Shown: one piece after another, positions 54,186-62,284 of the stretch
Layout: each line of letters starts with the position of its first letter
Numbering within the stretch: the stretch's first letter is position 1
DNA from: JACJYE01 sp964432875
GTDB lineage: Bacteria > Bacteroidota > Bacteroidia > Chitinophagales > Saprospiraceae
Length of the DNA: 64,000 nucleotides
Reading direction: 5' to 3'
NCBI GenBank assembly: GCA_964432875.1
Contig: CAYSPJ010000010.1
Span: 1-64,000, forward strand
The notes under the pieces: generated by a model
The model's input: only the letters and a program-made list of their open reading frames with translations
Told to the model about the DNA's origin: nothing
Database searches by the model: none
Made by a program: the position numbers and the translations under genes

Positions 54186-55169
54186 ATGAACTACAGAAAA
54201 TTTGGCCATACCGAACTCAACGTAAGCGAAGTAGGCTTTGGCGCCTGGGCCATCGGCGGGCCAGCTATGGCGGGCGATATGCCAATCGGTTGGGGCGATG
54301 TTGATGACATCACTTCTGAAAAAGCCTTGGAGCGCTCCTACGAGCTCGGCATCAATTTCTACGATACGGCCGATTTTTATGGCTTCGGCCATTCCGAAGC
54401 CCTGATCGGCAAGGTATTTGGCAACCGACCGGATGTCCTGGTAGCCACCAAAGTCGGCCAACGGTTAGCGTCTGACGGCAGTGTCTATAATGATAGTTCC
54501 AAAGCACATATCCTGAAGGCTTGCGAGGAGAGCCTGCAGCGATTGAAACGCGATACTATCGACTTCTATCAACTGCACATCGCCAAAAAAGCTGATTTGG
54601 AACAAGGGGGATGCGTCGAGGCGATGGAGCAGCTCAAGCGCGAAGGCAAGATCCGCTACTGGGGCTTATCGCTGAATACGTACAACCCGCATCCAGAGGC
54701 CGATTACATGCTGGAGAACCAATTAGGAGATGGCTTTCAGCTCGTGCTCAATGTCATCAACCAGGAAAGCTTGGGTATCGTGGAGCAAGCGCAGCGCCTG
54801 GGTTATGGCATCATCGCCCGCATGCCCCTGCAATTCGGCTTGCTGACTGGCAAGTTCACCAAAGAGACCCGCTTCGCCCCTGACGACCACCGCTCCTTCC
54901 GCCTGCCGCCCGACATCCTGGCTGAAGCGCTGGATGCCCTGGAGCCAGCCTGGCCGCTGGCCGCAAAATACGGCATCTCTAAAACGGAGCTGGCTATGAG
55001 CTTCATCCTCAGCTTCGAAGGCGTCTCGACGGTCATCCCCGGCATCAAGACCCCGGCGCAGGCGGAGCTGAATACCCACGGCATCACCCGCTTGGCACCT
55101 GAAGACCGCCACCAGCTCTGCTCGCTGTATGCGCCGCGGTTTAGGGAGGTTTTGTTTAAAATGAAGTAG
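54186..55169 (+). CDS. Aldo/keto reductase
   Basis: A 327-residue (alpha/beta)8 oxidoreductase starting at ATG 54186 (MNYRKFGHTELNVSEVGFGA). Catalytic residues of the family are visible: Asp in NFYDTADFYGFGHSE with the Tyr, Lys in VLVATKVG and His in DFYQLHIA. It reduces carbonyls with NADPH. A promoter-like TATCTTTA lies at 54153-54160. Its TAG stop at 55167-55169 directly abuts the stop of the minus-strand methyltransferase. Confidence 0.92.
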   Translation: MNYRKFGHTELNVSEVGFGAWAIGGPAMAGDMPIGWGDVDDITSEKALERSYELGINFYDTADFYGFGHSEALIGKVFGNRPDVLVATKVGQRLASDGSVYNDSSKAHILKACEESLQRLKRDTIDFYQLHIAKKADLEQGGCVEAMEQLKREGKIRYWGLSLNTYNPHPEADYMLENQLGDGFQLVLNVINQESLGIVEQAQRLGYGIIARMPLQFGLLTGKFTKETRFAPDDHRSFRLPPDILAEALDALEPAWPLAAKYGISKTELAMSFILSFEGVSTVIPGIKTPAQAELNTHGITRLAPEDRHQLCSLYAPRFREVLFKMK

Positions 55170-55814
55170 TCAAAAAGCCTCTTTCCGAGCAACGATAAGG
55201 TGGTAATCAAAGATACGGCCCCGCTTCAGGCAACTCGTGCTATGAAGCACCAGCCCGCGGCTCTCCAGCATCGCCTGATACTCTGCCAGGCTATGCTGCT
55301 GCGGGTGCAGGATATCGCCCGGCAGCAGTTGGAAGAGCCTTTTGAGCAGTTCGTGCCGGTGGGCATCCACCGAGAGGACTAGCTGCCCGCCTGCTTGCAG
55401 GCATTGGGTTAGGGAATCCAGCGCAGGCCCCAATTCGGCTACATGGTTGATAACATTTAGACAAAAAACGGTGTGGTATACCGGCCCGGGCCTAAACTCC
55501 TCTAGCGGCAGCCCGATGAAGCGCACCTGGGGGTAGTCCTTGGGTTGAAAGTGAGGCAACGCTGCCTGATAACGCGGCAGCAGCGGATCCAGGGCATCCA
55601 CCTGTTGTTCCTTCAACACGATAAAAATGCCGGCTGGCCCACAGCCCGCATCCAGTACCTGCTCGCCTGGGCGCAGGCTGACCGCAGCAGCCTTCAGCAC
55701 CCGCTGCCAGTAAGCAGCCTTGCGCTCCAGGTAAGACTGGGGCTCTTGCCGGCGCAAATAAGCCCGCCACCAGCGTATTTCTGCCGCCTGAGCTACTTTC
55801 CAGCGCATATTCAT
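55170..55814 (-). CDS. Class I SAM-dependent methyltransferase
   Basis: A 214-residue methyltransferase. Motif I is VLDAGCGPAGIF (about 60-71), and CLNVINHVAELGPALDSLTQ fits motif IV and post-motif blocks. The substrate is unknown. A second ATG two codons on (55808) is possible. It ends back to back with the aldo/keto reductase and is divergent from the Smr gene, with a promoter for the latter between. Confidence 0.8.
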   Translation of the reverse strand: MNMRWKVAQAAEIRWWRAYLRRQEPQSYLERKAAYWQRVLKAAAVSLRPGEQVLDAGCGPAGIFIVLKEQQVDALDPLLPRYQAALPHFQPKDYPQVRFIGLPLEEFRPGPVYHTVFCLNVINHVAELGPALDSLTQCLQAGGQLVLSVDAHRHELLKRLFQLLPGDILHPQQHSLAEYQAMLESRGLVLHSTSCLKRGRIFDYHLIVARKEAF

Positions 55815-55823
55815 AGCACAATA

Positions 55824-55855
55824 TTTGATAAAGCTGAATAGATTTCCTACTTTTG
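55824..55855 (+). promoter_or_regulatory. Bacteroidota-type promoter for the Smr gene
   Basis: TTTG at 55824-55827, 20-nt spacer, TACTTTTG at 55848-55855. Both elements and the spacing match the consensus; transcription would start near 55862, 48 nt before the ATG. Confidence 0.75.
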
Positions 55856-55909
55856 AAACCGAATCAAAAGTACTGGTTTGCCATTATAATGCCATCATAA
55901 AATACTACT

Positions 55910-56965
55910 ATGCTTTTTTCCGTCGGGACCAAAGTCCGTTTCCTGCATTCCAAGGATGAAGGCGTTATCACCGCCTTGCTCGACAATGGCATGGTCAATG
56001 TATTGCTGGCCGGCAGCAATTTTGAAATCCCCGCCTTCATCGATGACCTGGCCCGCGCTGAAGACTACCGGGATGGATCCCCCTCGGTGAAAGCTAAAAT
56101 CGTCAAAGGGCCTTCTCCTACGCCAGTACCTACGCCGCCGCCGCCAGAAATCGAGAGCCAATATACGATCTTAAAAAGCCTGGGCATCCAAGTGGCTTTC
56201 GACCCCGTCCTGCGGCCTGATGGCCAAGCGGAAAAGTACCGCATCTTCTTGCTCAATGATACCCGCTATGATTTGTTGATCACCTTTGAGCTACATCTGA
56301 AAGAACGCCTGGCCCTATCGCGCAATAGCAAGCTACCTCAAATGTCCACCCTCGAGCTCGGGGAATTGCTTTTCGACCAGCTCAACGACGGCCCGGCCAT
56401 CGAGCTGGATTGCTGGCGCATCACCACCCAAGGCACGGGCCGCCGCTTGCACAAGAGCCTGCGCATCAAACCCAAGCAGTTTTTTAAAAATGTGCGCACC
56501 GCCCCTTTGCTCAACCGCCAGGTACACCTCTTCCGCCTTTTTGAAAACCTGGATGAACACCAAACCCCGGCTTCTGGCGATGAAGGTTTAAAAGACTACA
56601 CCAAACGCCTGACTAAACCGGCGTACACCTATAACACCATAGATGTGCGCGAGCGCATGCCCCACGAGGTTGTCGAATTAGCTGAATTTATCCCCGAAAT
56701 CGACCTGCACATCGAAATGCTGGTAAACAACCACCAGAAACTGAGCAATGCGGAGATCCTGCGCATCCAACTATCTCATTTTGATGCTTATATCGATAAA
56801 GCTATCCGCTTGGGGGTGGAGCGGGTCTTCGTCATCCACGGCCTAGGCAAGGGCCGCTTGCGCGATGCCATTGCCAGCCGCCTCCTCCAAATGCAGGAAG
56901 TGCGCTCTTTCCGCAATGAGTACCACCCCCGTTATGGATATGGGGCTACCGAGGTAGTGTTTTAA
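55910..56965 (+). CDS. DUF2027/Smr-domain protein
   Basis: A 351-residue protein. The N-terminal half has short beta segments (VGTKVRFLHSKDEGVITALL) followed by a Pro-rich link SPTPVPTPPPPE and a beta domain. The last ~85 residues form a Smr domain with DLHIEMLV (about 264) and HGLGKGRLRDAI (about 306), the DLH and HGxG motifs of the MutS2-type nuclease domain. Such proteins in Bacteroidota have an unknown nucleic-acid role. It stands just upstream of the biosynthetic cluster but has its own promoter and probably is not part of it. Confidence 0.82.
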   Translation: MLFSVGTKVRFLHSKDEGVITALLDNGMVNVLLAGSNFEIPAFIDDLARAEDYRDGSPSVKAKIVKGPSPTPVPTPPPPEIESQYTILKSLGIQVAFDPVLRPDGQAEKYRIFLLNDTRYDLLITFELHLKERLALSRNSKLPQMSTLELGELLFDQLNDGPAIELDCWRITTQGTGRRLHKSLRIKPKQFFKNVRTAPLLNRQVHLFRLFENLDEHQTPASGDEGLKDYTKRLTKPAYTYNTIDVRERMPHEVVELAEFIPEIDLHIEMLVNNHQKLSNAEILRIQLSHFDAYIDKAIRLGVERVFVIHGLGKGRLRDAIASRLLQMQEVRSFRNEYHPRYGYGATEVVF

Positions 56966-57043
56966 AGCCCGAAGCGGAAAAAAATCAAAAAAATGTATTT
57001 CTTAGCATCATTTTTAGCCCCCCTCCGTATAAGGATGGCTAAA

Positions 57044-57051
57044 TAGATTTG
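57044..57051 (+). promoter_or_regulatory. Possible -7 box (TAGATTTG) of the biosynthetic cluster
   Basis: TAGATTTG fits TAnnTTTG and is 15 nt before the carrier-protein ATG. No clear -33 element is seen, so the call is tentative. Confidence 0.35.
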
Positions 57052-57066
57052 AAAACAACTGACATT

Positions 57067-57324
57067 ATGGAATCGATTAAAGCAAGAGTACGCGATTATC
57101 TGGTCTCTGAGTTGAACCTCCCCATCAGCATGGAAGAACTACAACCCGACACACCGCTGTTAAGCAGCCGCTTGATTGACTCAATTTCCGCCCTGCTGCT
57201 GGTGGAATTCCTGGAAAAAGAATACAAGATCGAATTCAAACCGCACGAAGTCAACCACGACAACCTCGACACGCTGGACCTCATCGCCGCTTTTGTGCAG
57301 AGCAAACATGCGGAACATGCCTGA
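57067..57324 (+). CDS. Acyl/peptidyl carrier protein
   Basis: An 85-residue carrier protein starting at ATG 57067 (MESIKARVRDYLVSELNLPI); the upstream TTG is part of the promoter-like box. The phosphopantetheine site is DSIS with Ser 39, in the context SRLIDSISALLLVEFLEK. It resembles the free-standing peptidyl carrier proteins that pair with a single adenylation enzyme (PltL, RedO, CloN5 type) more than the fatty-acid ACP. It is the first gene of the cluster and its stop overlaps the adenylation gene, so the two are made together. Expected role: to hold the prolyl, then pyrrolyl, thioester. Confidence 0.88.
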   Translation: MESIKARVRDYLVSELNLPISMEELQPDTPLLSSRLIDSISALLLVEFLEKEYKIEFKPHEVNHDNLDTLDLIAAFVQSKHAEHA

Positions 57325-58849
57325 TTTGAAAAGCCTGTTGCGGTTGAGCGCGGAAAAATACCCGCACCGCCCGGCGCTGCTGGCCCCCGGCCAAGAGCCG
57401 GTGGCTTATGCTCAGGTGTATGAAACCGCCCTGGAGCTCGCTCATTTCCTGGCTGCCCAGGGCGTCCGTACCGGGCATCGGGTAGGCTTCTGCCTGCCTA
57501 AATCGGCGCTTTCTGTTTATGCTATTTTCGGCATCATGGAAAACGGCGCTGCCTACGTCCCTCTGGATAGCGAGGCCCCCGAGAGCCGCAACCAATATAT
57601 CCTGGAGGACTGCCAGGCCTGCGGCCTGATCACCAGCCCGGGATTGGCGCAACAGTATGCCGATGCCTTGGGCGCAAACGTAAGGGAGCGGCTGGATATC
57701 CCCGGCCTGCCCCTGGTATGGCTGGGGCTGCAACACCCCGCCGCCCAGCCTTTGGCGATACCGGCACAACTCGCTTACATCCTTTATACTTCCGGCTCTA
57801 CGGGCCTGCCCAAGGGCGTTTTGATCACGCAGCAAAACGCGCTTTGCTTTGTGGAGTGGGCTGGTGATGAATTCGGCATAACCGAAAATGATGTCTTTTC
57901 CTCCATTGCCCCTTTCCACTTTGACTTATCGGTCTTCGACCTATTCACCGCCATGCGGCATGGCGCCAGCGTGCTACTGATTGACGCTCAGATGGCCAAG
58001 AACCCCATGCAACTAGCCGAGCTGATTGCCCAGCATCAAATCAGCGTGTGGTACTCTACCCCTACTACGCTCAAGATGATGCTACGCTTCGGGCGCATGG
58101 AGCGGCATGACCACCAAAGCCTCCGCCTCGTGCTGTTCGCAGGAGAGGTTTTCCCCCTCACCCCCTTGCGTGAAATCCAGGAGCGCTGGGCCATGGCTCG
58201 GTTCTACAACCTGTATGGGCCTACCGAGACGAATGTCTGCACCTTCCACCCCATCCCGGAGCACGTCCCGGAAGGACAAACCACCCCCTTCCCTATCGGC
58301 CGGGCCTGTCCTTTTGCCCAGTGCCGCGTGCTGGTGGAAGAGCAAAGCCATGCCCTGCAAACCGGATTGGAAGGCGAGCTCATTGTGGCGGGCTTATCCG
58401 TCATGCCCGGCTATCTGAACCTGCCTGAACGCAACGCCCAAGCTTTCCTGACGGAAAATGGCACCCAGTGGTATCGCACAGGCGATATAGTACGAGTAAA
58501 TGACGAGCTGGAGCTCGAATATGTCAGCCGGCTAGACCGCATGATCAAACGACATGGCTACCGCATCGAGCTGGGCGAAGTAGAGGCTGCCCTGCACCGC
58601 CACCCCGCCATTTCGGAGGCCGGCGTAATCAGCGTTGAGCTAGCGAACAATGACATTCAAATCGCCGCCTTCTACACCACCAAAAACGGCCATCCCGCCA
58701 TACCCTTTCTGGCCTTGAAGGATTTCCTGGCCGGCCAATTGCCCGGGTATATGATCCCCGACAAATTGATACACCTGGAAGAAACGCCTAAGACCGCGAC
58801 GTACAAAATCAATTATCCAGCTCTGGCGAAAATGGTTAAACAGCCATAA
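57317..58849 (+). CDS. Stand-alone amino-acid adenylation enzyme, predicted L-prolyl-AMP ligase
   Basis: About 510 residues from ATG 57317 (MPDLKSLLRL); ATG 57308 is also possible, both overlapping the carrier gene. Core motifs: A3 YTSGSTGLPKGV, A4 FHFDLSVFDLF (D203), A5 NLYGPTETNV, A7 YRTGDIV, A8 RMIKRHGYRIELGEVE and A10 TATYKINYP with Lys 497. The Asp at A4 marks an amino acid substrate. By hand alignment to GrsA the pocket reads D203-L204-F207-Y246-L273-A275-L299-V307-C308. As far as I recall the prolyl ligases PltF and RedM have a near-identical code; I could not check it. It differs from DltA, which has Cys where this has Ala 275. Expected reaction: L-proline plus ATP to prolyl-AMP, then transfer to the carrier. 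Confidence 0.82.
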   Translation: MPDLKSLLRLSAEKYPHRPALLAPGQEPVAYAQVYETALELAHFLAAQGVRTGHRVGFCLPKSALSVYAIFGIMENGAAYVPLDSEAPESRNQYILEDCQACGLITSPGLAQQYADALGANVRERLDIPGLPLVWLGLQHPAAQPLAIPAQLAYILYTSGSTGLPKGVLITQQNALCFVEWAGDEFGITENDVFSSIAPFHFDLSVFDLFTAMRHGASVLLIDAQMAKNPMQLAELIAQHQISVWYSTPTTLKMMLRFGRMERHDHQSLRLVLFAGEVFPLTPLREIQERWAMARFYNLYGPTETNVCTFHPIPEHVPEGQTTPFPIGRACPFAQCRVLVEEQSHALQTGLEGELIVAGLSVMPGYLNLPERNAQAFLTENGTQWYRTGDIVRVNDELELEYVSRLDRMIKRHGYRIELGEVEAALHRHPAISEAGVISVELANNDIQIAAFYTTKNGHPAIPFLALKDFLAGQLPGYMIPDKLIHLEETPKTATYKINYPALAKMVKQP

Positions 58850-58864
58850 AAAAAATCACTGAAT

Positions 58865-60007
58865 ATGTTTTCTTTCACGCCTACGGACGAGCAAAAGGCC
58901 TTGCAGCAAGAGATCAAGGCTTTTGCTGCTGTGCAGTTGAGCGGGGGGGAAGAAATGCGCGACCGGGAGCAACGATTTGACCGGGCGCTGTGGGCGCGCT
59001 GTGGCAGCATCGGCCTGCCTGGCCTGGCCATACCCCAGGAATACGGCGGCAGGGGCTTGGATGCCTTGTCCACCCTACTGGCCCTGGAAGCGCTGGGCTA
59101 CGCCTGTAAAGATAATGGCCTAAACTTTGCCATCAGCGCCCACTTGCTAGCTTGCGCCGTGCCGCTATGGCTGCATGGCAGCGAAGCCCTGAAAGCCGAA
59201 TACCTGCCCAAGCTCTGCGACGGGACCTGGATTGCCGCCAACGCCATGAGTGAGCCGGCCTCCGGCTCCGATGCCTTTAATATGCAGACCATCGCCGAAG
59301 CGGTGGAGGATGGCTTCCGCATCAGCGGCACCAAAAGCTTTGTCAGCAATGGCCCCGTAGCCGATAATGTCCTGCTTTATGCAGCAACTGACCCGGAACG
59401 CGGCTTCCTGGGGGGCATTACGGCTTTCTGGCTCGACCGGCGCATCCACGCTTATACGGTGGGCACACCACTAAACAAGGCGGGGCTGCGCTCCAGCCCG
59501 CTGAGCAGTTTGTTCTTTGACCATACGCTGGTCAGTAGAGCTTTTATGGTGGGCCGCGAGGGCCGGGGCGCTATGCTCTTCAATCAATCCATGGAGTGGG
59601 AACGAGCCTGCCTGGGCGCCTGCCACCTGGGCAATATGCAACGGTTGCTGGAACTGGCTGCCGCCCTGGTGAAAAGCCGGATGACCCTGGCGCGCGGCGA
59701 ACAGCAAGCGGCCAGCTTCCTCTTGGCTGAGCTGCAGGCCCAACTCGAAGCTGCACGCCTACTAGCCTACTCCGCAGCCTGGAAAATGAGCCAGGGCAAA
59801 AGCGCCGGCAAAGAGGCGGCGATGGCCAAACTATATGTTAGCGAGCTTTACAAAACTATGACCATAAAAATTGAAACCTTATTCTCCTCTGCCGGGTATA
59901 AGGCACCAGAGGTGGAGCGCTCGCAAAGGGATGCACTGAGTAGCACCATCTACTCCGGCACTTCTGAGATGCAGAAGACCATAATTGCACAGAGTATGGG
60001 CATGTAA
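58865..60007 (+). CDS. Acyl-CoA dehydrogenase-like enzyme, predicted prolyl-S-carrier oxidase
   Basis: A 380-residue flavoprotein with the acyl-CoA dehydrogenase fold, including ANAMSEPASGSDAFNM (about 124-139). At the place where medium-chain enzymes carry the catalytic Glu (Y-E-G-T) this protein has Y-S-G-T, with Ser 364. A Glu occurs instead in helix G as MEWERACLGA (Glu 246), the place used by isovaleryl-CoA dehydrogenase and by the prolyl-carrier dehydrogenases PltE, RedW and CloN3. In this context it should oxidise prolyl-S-carrier twice to the pyrrolyl thioester. The gene starts 15 nt after the adenylation gene stop. Confidence 0.8.
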   Translation: MFSFTPTDEQKALQQEIKAFAAVQLSGGEEMRDREQRFDRALWARCGSIGLPGLAIPQEYGGRGLDALSTLLALEALGYACKDNGLNFAISAHLLACAVPLWLHGSEALKAEYLPKLCDGTWIAANAMSEPASGSDAFNMQTIAEAVEDGFRISGTKSFVSNGPVADNVLLYAATDPERGFLGGITAFWLDRRIHAYTVGTPLNKAGLRSSPLSSLFFDHTLVSRAFMVGREGRGAMLFNQSMEWERACLGACHLGNMQRLLELAAALVKSRMTLARGEQQAASFLLAELQAQLEAARLLAYSAAWKMSQGKSAGKEAAMAKLYVSELYKTMTIKIETLFSSAGYKAPEVERSQRDALSSTIYSGTSEMQKTIIAQSMGM

Positions 60008-60078
60008 AGCAAGCAAGGTATATATTATTGATTTTCAATGCATAGTAAACATTAACTAATCTAAAAAGCGAACCTGAG

Positions 60079-61434
60079 ATGAGTACACTCTACGACGTAA
60101 TCGTCATCGGCGGGGGCCCTACGGGCTCCACTTTGTCAACCTTCCTTTCCCGTTTAGGGCGCAAGGTATTAGTTTTGGAAAAAGAGCAGTTCCCCCGGGA
60201 GCATGTCGGGGAGTCGATGTTGCCTTTTTGTTACGATTTATTCGAAGAATTGGGCGTGCTAGACGAGATGAAGGCCAACTTCACCCGCAAGCCGGGCGTC
60301 ACCTTTGCCAATATCGACGGCAGCCGCAGTTCACACTGGTGCTTCAGCCGGGTAATCGATGGGCCGCAAAGCTTGTCTTTCCACGCCCGCCGCTCAGAAT
60401 TCGACGAGATGCTGCTCAATAATAGCCGCCGGGAAGGTACTGAGGTGCTGGAGCAAACCCAAGTCACGAAAGTAGAACTGGGTCAGCCGGGAGATCATGC
60501 GATCGTTCACGCCAGCGGTGCCGATGGGCAAGAGATCACCTTTGAAAGCCGCTTTGTGGTGGACGCCAGCGGTCAGGATTGTTTCCTGGCGCGCAAGCTC
60601 GGCAAGCAAAAGCCTTTCGAGCGGCTACATATCCGCCTGGCCCTGTCCACGCACTGGAAAGATGCCAATTTGGATGAATCAATGGCCAACGGCAATATCA
60701 AAATCGTCCACCTCGGCGGAGAGAAGCTGGGCTGGATCTGGATGATACCGCTGCGGGACAATCGCCTCAGCATCGGCCTGGCGCTCAATATGAGCTACGC
60801 TCAGGAGCAGCGCAAAATACTGGCCAAAGAGCATGGCAACCGCAACTGGCAACAGGCGCTTTACCTCCAAGAGCTCCATTCCTCCCCACTGGCTTCGCGC
60901 ATCATCGAGGGCGCGGAAATGTACTGGGAGCCAGTTAGCAACGGAGATTTCTCCTACTTTGCGGCCGAAAAACACGGCCACAATCACGCCATCGTAGGCG
61001 ATGCGGCGGCCTTCCTCGACCCCATCTTTTCCAGCGGCATCTACCTGGGCATGATGGCAGCAAAATTGGCAGCAGCTGGCATTGACCAGGTGCTGGCAGG
61101 CGAAGGCTTCGCCGAACTGGAAAAGGCTTATGCCGACATGAACGGCGGCTACAAGGTCATCGAAGAACTGATTTGCACTTTCTACGAGCCCGACTCCATC
61201 TCCCTGTCGCATTTGCAAGATAATGGCAACACCAGCTATGAGAAATTCGAGTCTGCCTATTCAATTTTGCACCTGCTGCTGGCCGGCGATTTCTTCAAAG
61301 AGCACGAGCGCTACCTGCGCGCCATCCGCACCCTGCGCAGCAAAGAGATGATCGACAAATACAAAAGCTTAACCGGGCACCTGGATGCCCAAATGGAGCA
61401 GCAGGTGTGCCTGATGCCCGCCATGGAAGCATGA
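60079..61434 (+). CDS. Flavin-dependent halogenase-like enzyme (PltA type)
   Basis: A 451-residue FAD enzyme. The N-terminal dinucleotide motif is GGGPTGSTLS (about 11-20), followed by PREHVGESMLP. The halogenase marker WxWxIP is present as WIWMIP (residues 219-224). Lys 71 in FTRKPGVTF aligns by eye with the halogenase lysine that carries the chloramine intermediate. The C-terminal block DPIFSSGIYLG begins at Asp 314. This matches the subgroup that acts on carrier-bound pyrroles and phenols (PltA, Bmp2, CndH). It would need FADH2 from a separate reductase. The stop overlaps the next ATG as ATGA. A relative that hydroxylates or only oxidises cannot be ruled out from sequence. Confidence 0.78.
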   Translation: MSTLYDVIVIGGGPTGSTLSTFLSRLGRKVLVLEKEQFPREHVGESMLPFCYDLFEELGVLDEMKANFTRKPGVTFANIDGSRSSHWCFSRVIDGPQSLSFHARRSEFDEMLLNNSRREGTEVLEQTQVTKVELGQPGDHAIVHASGADGQEITFESRFVVDASGQDCFLARKLGKQKPFERLHIRLALSTHWKDANLDESMANGNIKIVHLGGEKLGWIWMIPLRDNRLSIGLALNMSYAQEQRKILAKEHGNRNWQQALYLQELHSSPLASRIIEGAEMYWEPVSNGDFSYFAAEKHGHNHAIVGDAAAFLDPIFSSGIYLGMMAAKLAAAGIDQVLAGEGFAELEKAYADMNGGYKVIEELICTFYEPDSISLSHLQDNGNTSYEKFESAYSILHLLLAGDFFKEHERYLRAIRTLRSKEMIDKYKSLTGHLDAQMEQQVCLMPAMEA

Positions 61435-62150
61435 GCACATTGAAATACGGACGCTATTGGGATGCTTTTTACGAGAAGACCTACGTCCAGGGCGCGCGCA
61501 AAGCGCTTTGGGATGTGCCCGCGGATTGGTCAGTAGGCAAAGACCTGGAATTATTCCAAAGCCATTTCCCCCCTACCCTGCCGGTGCTCGACATCGGTTG
61601 CGGCACGGGGGCGCAGGCCTACTACCTGGCTGGCAAATACCCCCAAGCTATCGGCATTGACGCTGCGCCTACAGCTATTGCCCTGGCTCAGGCCGCACAC
61701 CAGCGGCCTGGACTGGAGTTTATGACCGCCGATGCGGCTAATGCGCAAGATTGCGCCGCTCTGCACCAGCGCCTTGGAGATATGAACCTCTACATGCGCG
61801 GCGTATTGCATCAGGTGGAAGCTGAAAGCCAAGCCCAATTCGTGGATAACCTCGCCTTGATGATGGGCGAAACAGGCGTGTTGTATTTCATTGAGGTCGC
61901 CGATCATATCCGCGCCTACTTCGCCGGAGCTTCCAGCGGTTTTCACGAATTGCCTAAAGCGGTGCAGGAGGTCTTTGTGAGCAACTTGCCGCCCCATGGC
62001 CTCAACCTGGCAATGCTACCGGCTCTTTTCCCCGAACCTCGCTTTAAGGTGATCCACAGCGGGCAAAGCGCGCTGTTGACTAACCTGGTTTTACCCAGCG
62101 GGCGAGCGGTGGAGATACCGGCGGTTTATGGGGTGGTGAAGAGAGGTTAA
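61431..62150 (+). CDS. SAM-dependent methyltransferase of the cluster
   Basis: A 239-residue class I methyltransferase translated from ATG 61431, overlapping the halogenase stop by ATGA. Motif I is VLDIGCGTGAQAYYLAGK (about 49-66) with the acidic IGIDAAP. The stop codon falls in the first unit of a heptamer repeat. Its substrate is unknown; in context it may methylate the pyrrole product, the carboxyl group or a nitrogen, or it may act on a partner molecule. The overlap with the halogenase argues that it belongs to the same pathway. Confidence 0.8.
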   Translation: MSTLKYGRYWDAFYEKTYVQGARKALWDVPADWSVGKDLELFQSHFPPTLPVLDIGCGTGAQAYYLAGKYPQAIGIDAAPTAIALAQAAHQRPGLEFMTADAANAQDCAALHQRLGDMNLYMRGVLHQVEAESQAQFVDNLALMMGETGVLYFIEVADHIRAYFAGASSGFHELPKAVQEVFVSNLPPHGLNLAMLPALFPEPRFKVIHSGQSALLTNLVLPSGRAVEIPAVYGVVKRG

Positions 62151-62183
62151 AGGGTAAAGGTTAAAGGTTAAAGGGTAAAGGGT
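62144..62183. repeat. Heptamer tandem repeat GGTTAAA/GGGTAAA
   Basis: Five or six units of 7 bp, alternating GGTTAAA and GGGTAAA, run into the scaffold gap. The methyltransferase stop codon (TAA at 62148) is inside the first unit. Confidence 0.85.
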
Positions 62184-62283
62184 NNNNNNNNNNNNNNNNN
62201 NNNNNNNNNNNNNNNNNNNNNNNNNNNNNNNNNNNNNNNNNNNNNNNNNNNNNNNNNNNNNNNNNNNNNNNNNNNNNNNNNNN
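62184..62283. other. Assembly gap (100 N)
   Basis: The left flank is the heptamer repeat, so the true repeat may be longer. The start of the lipoprotein gene at 62285 is hidden here, and the distance between the methyltransferase and that gene is unknown. Confidence 0.99.
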
Positions 62284-62284
62284 A

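Noticed and set aside
60079..61434. Geranylgeranyl reductase
   Set aside because: The N-terminal FAD motifs fit both groups, but WxWxIP and DPIFSSG favour the halogenase group.
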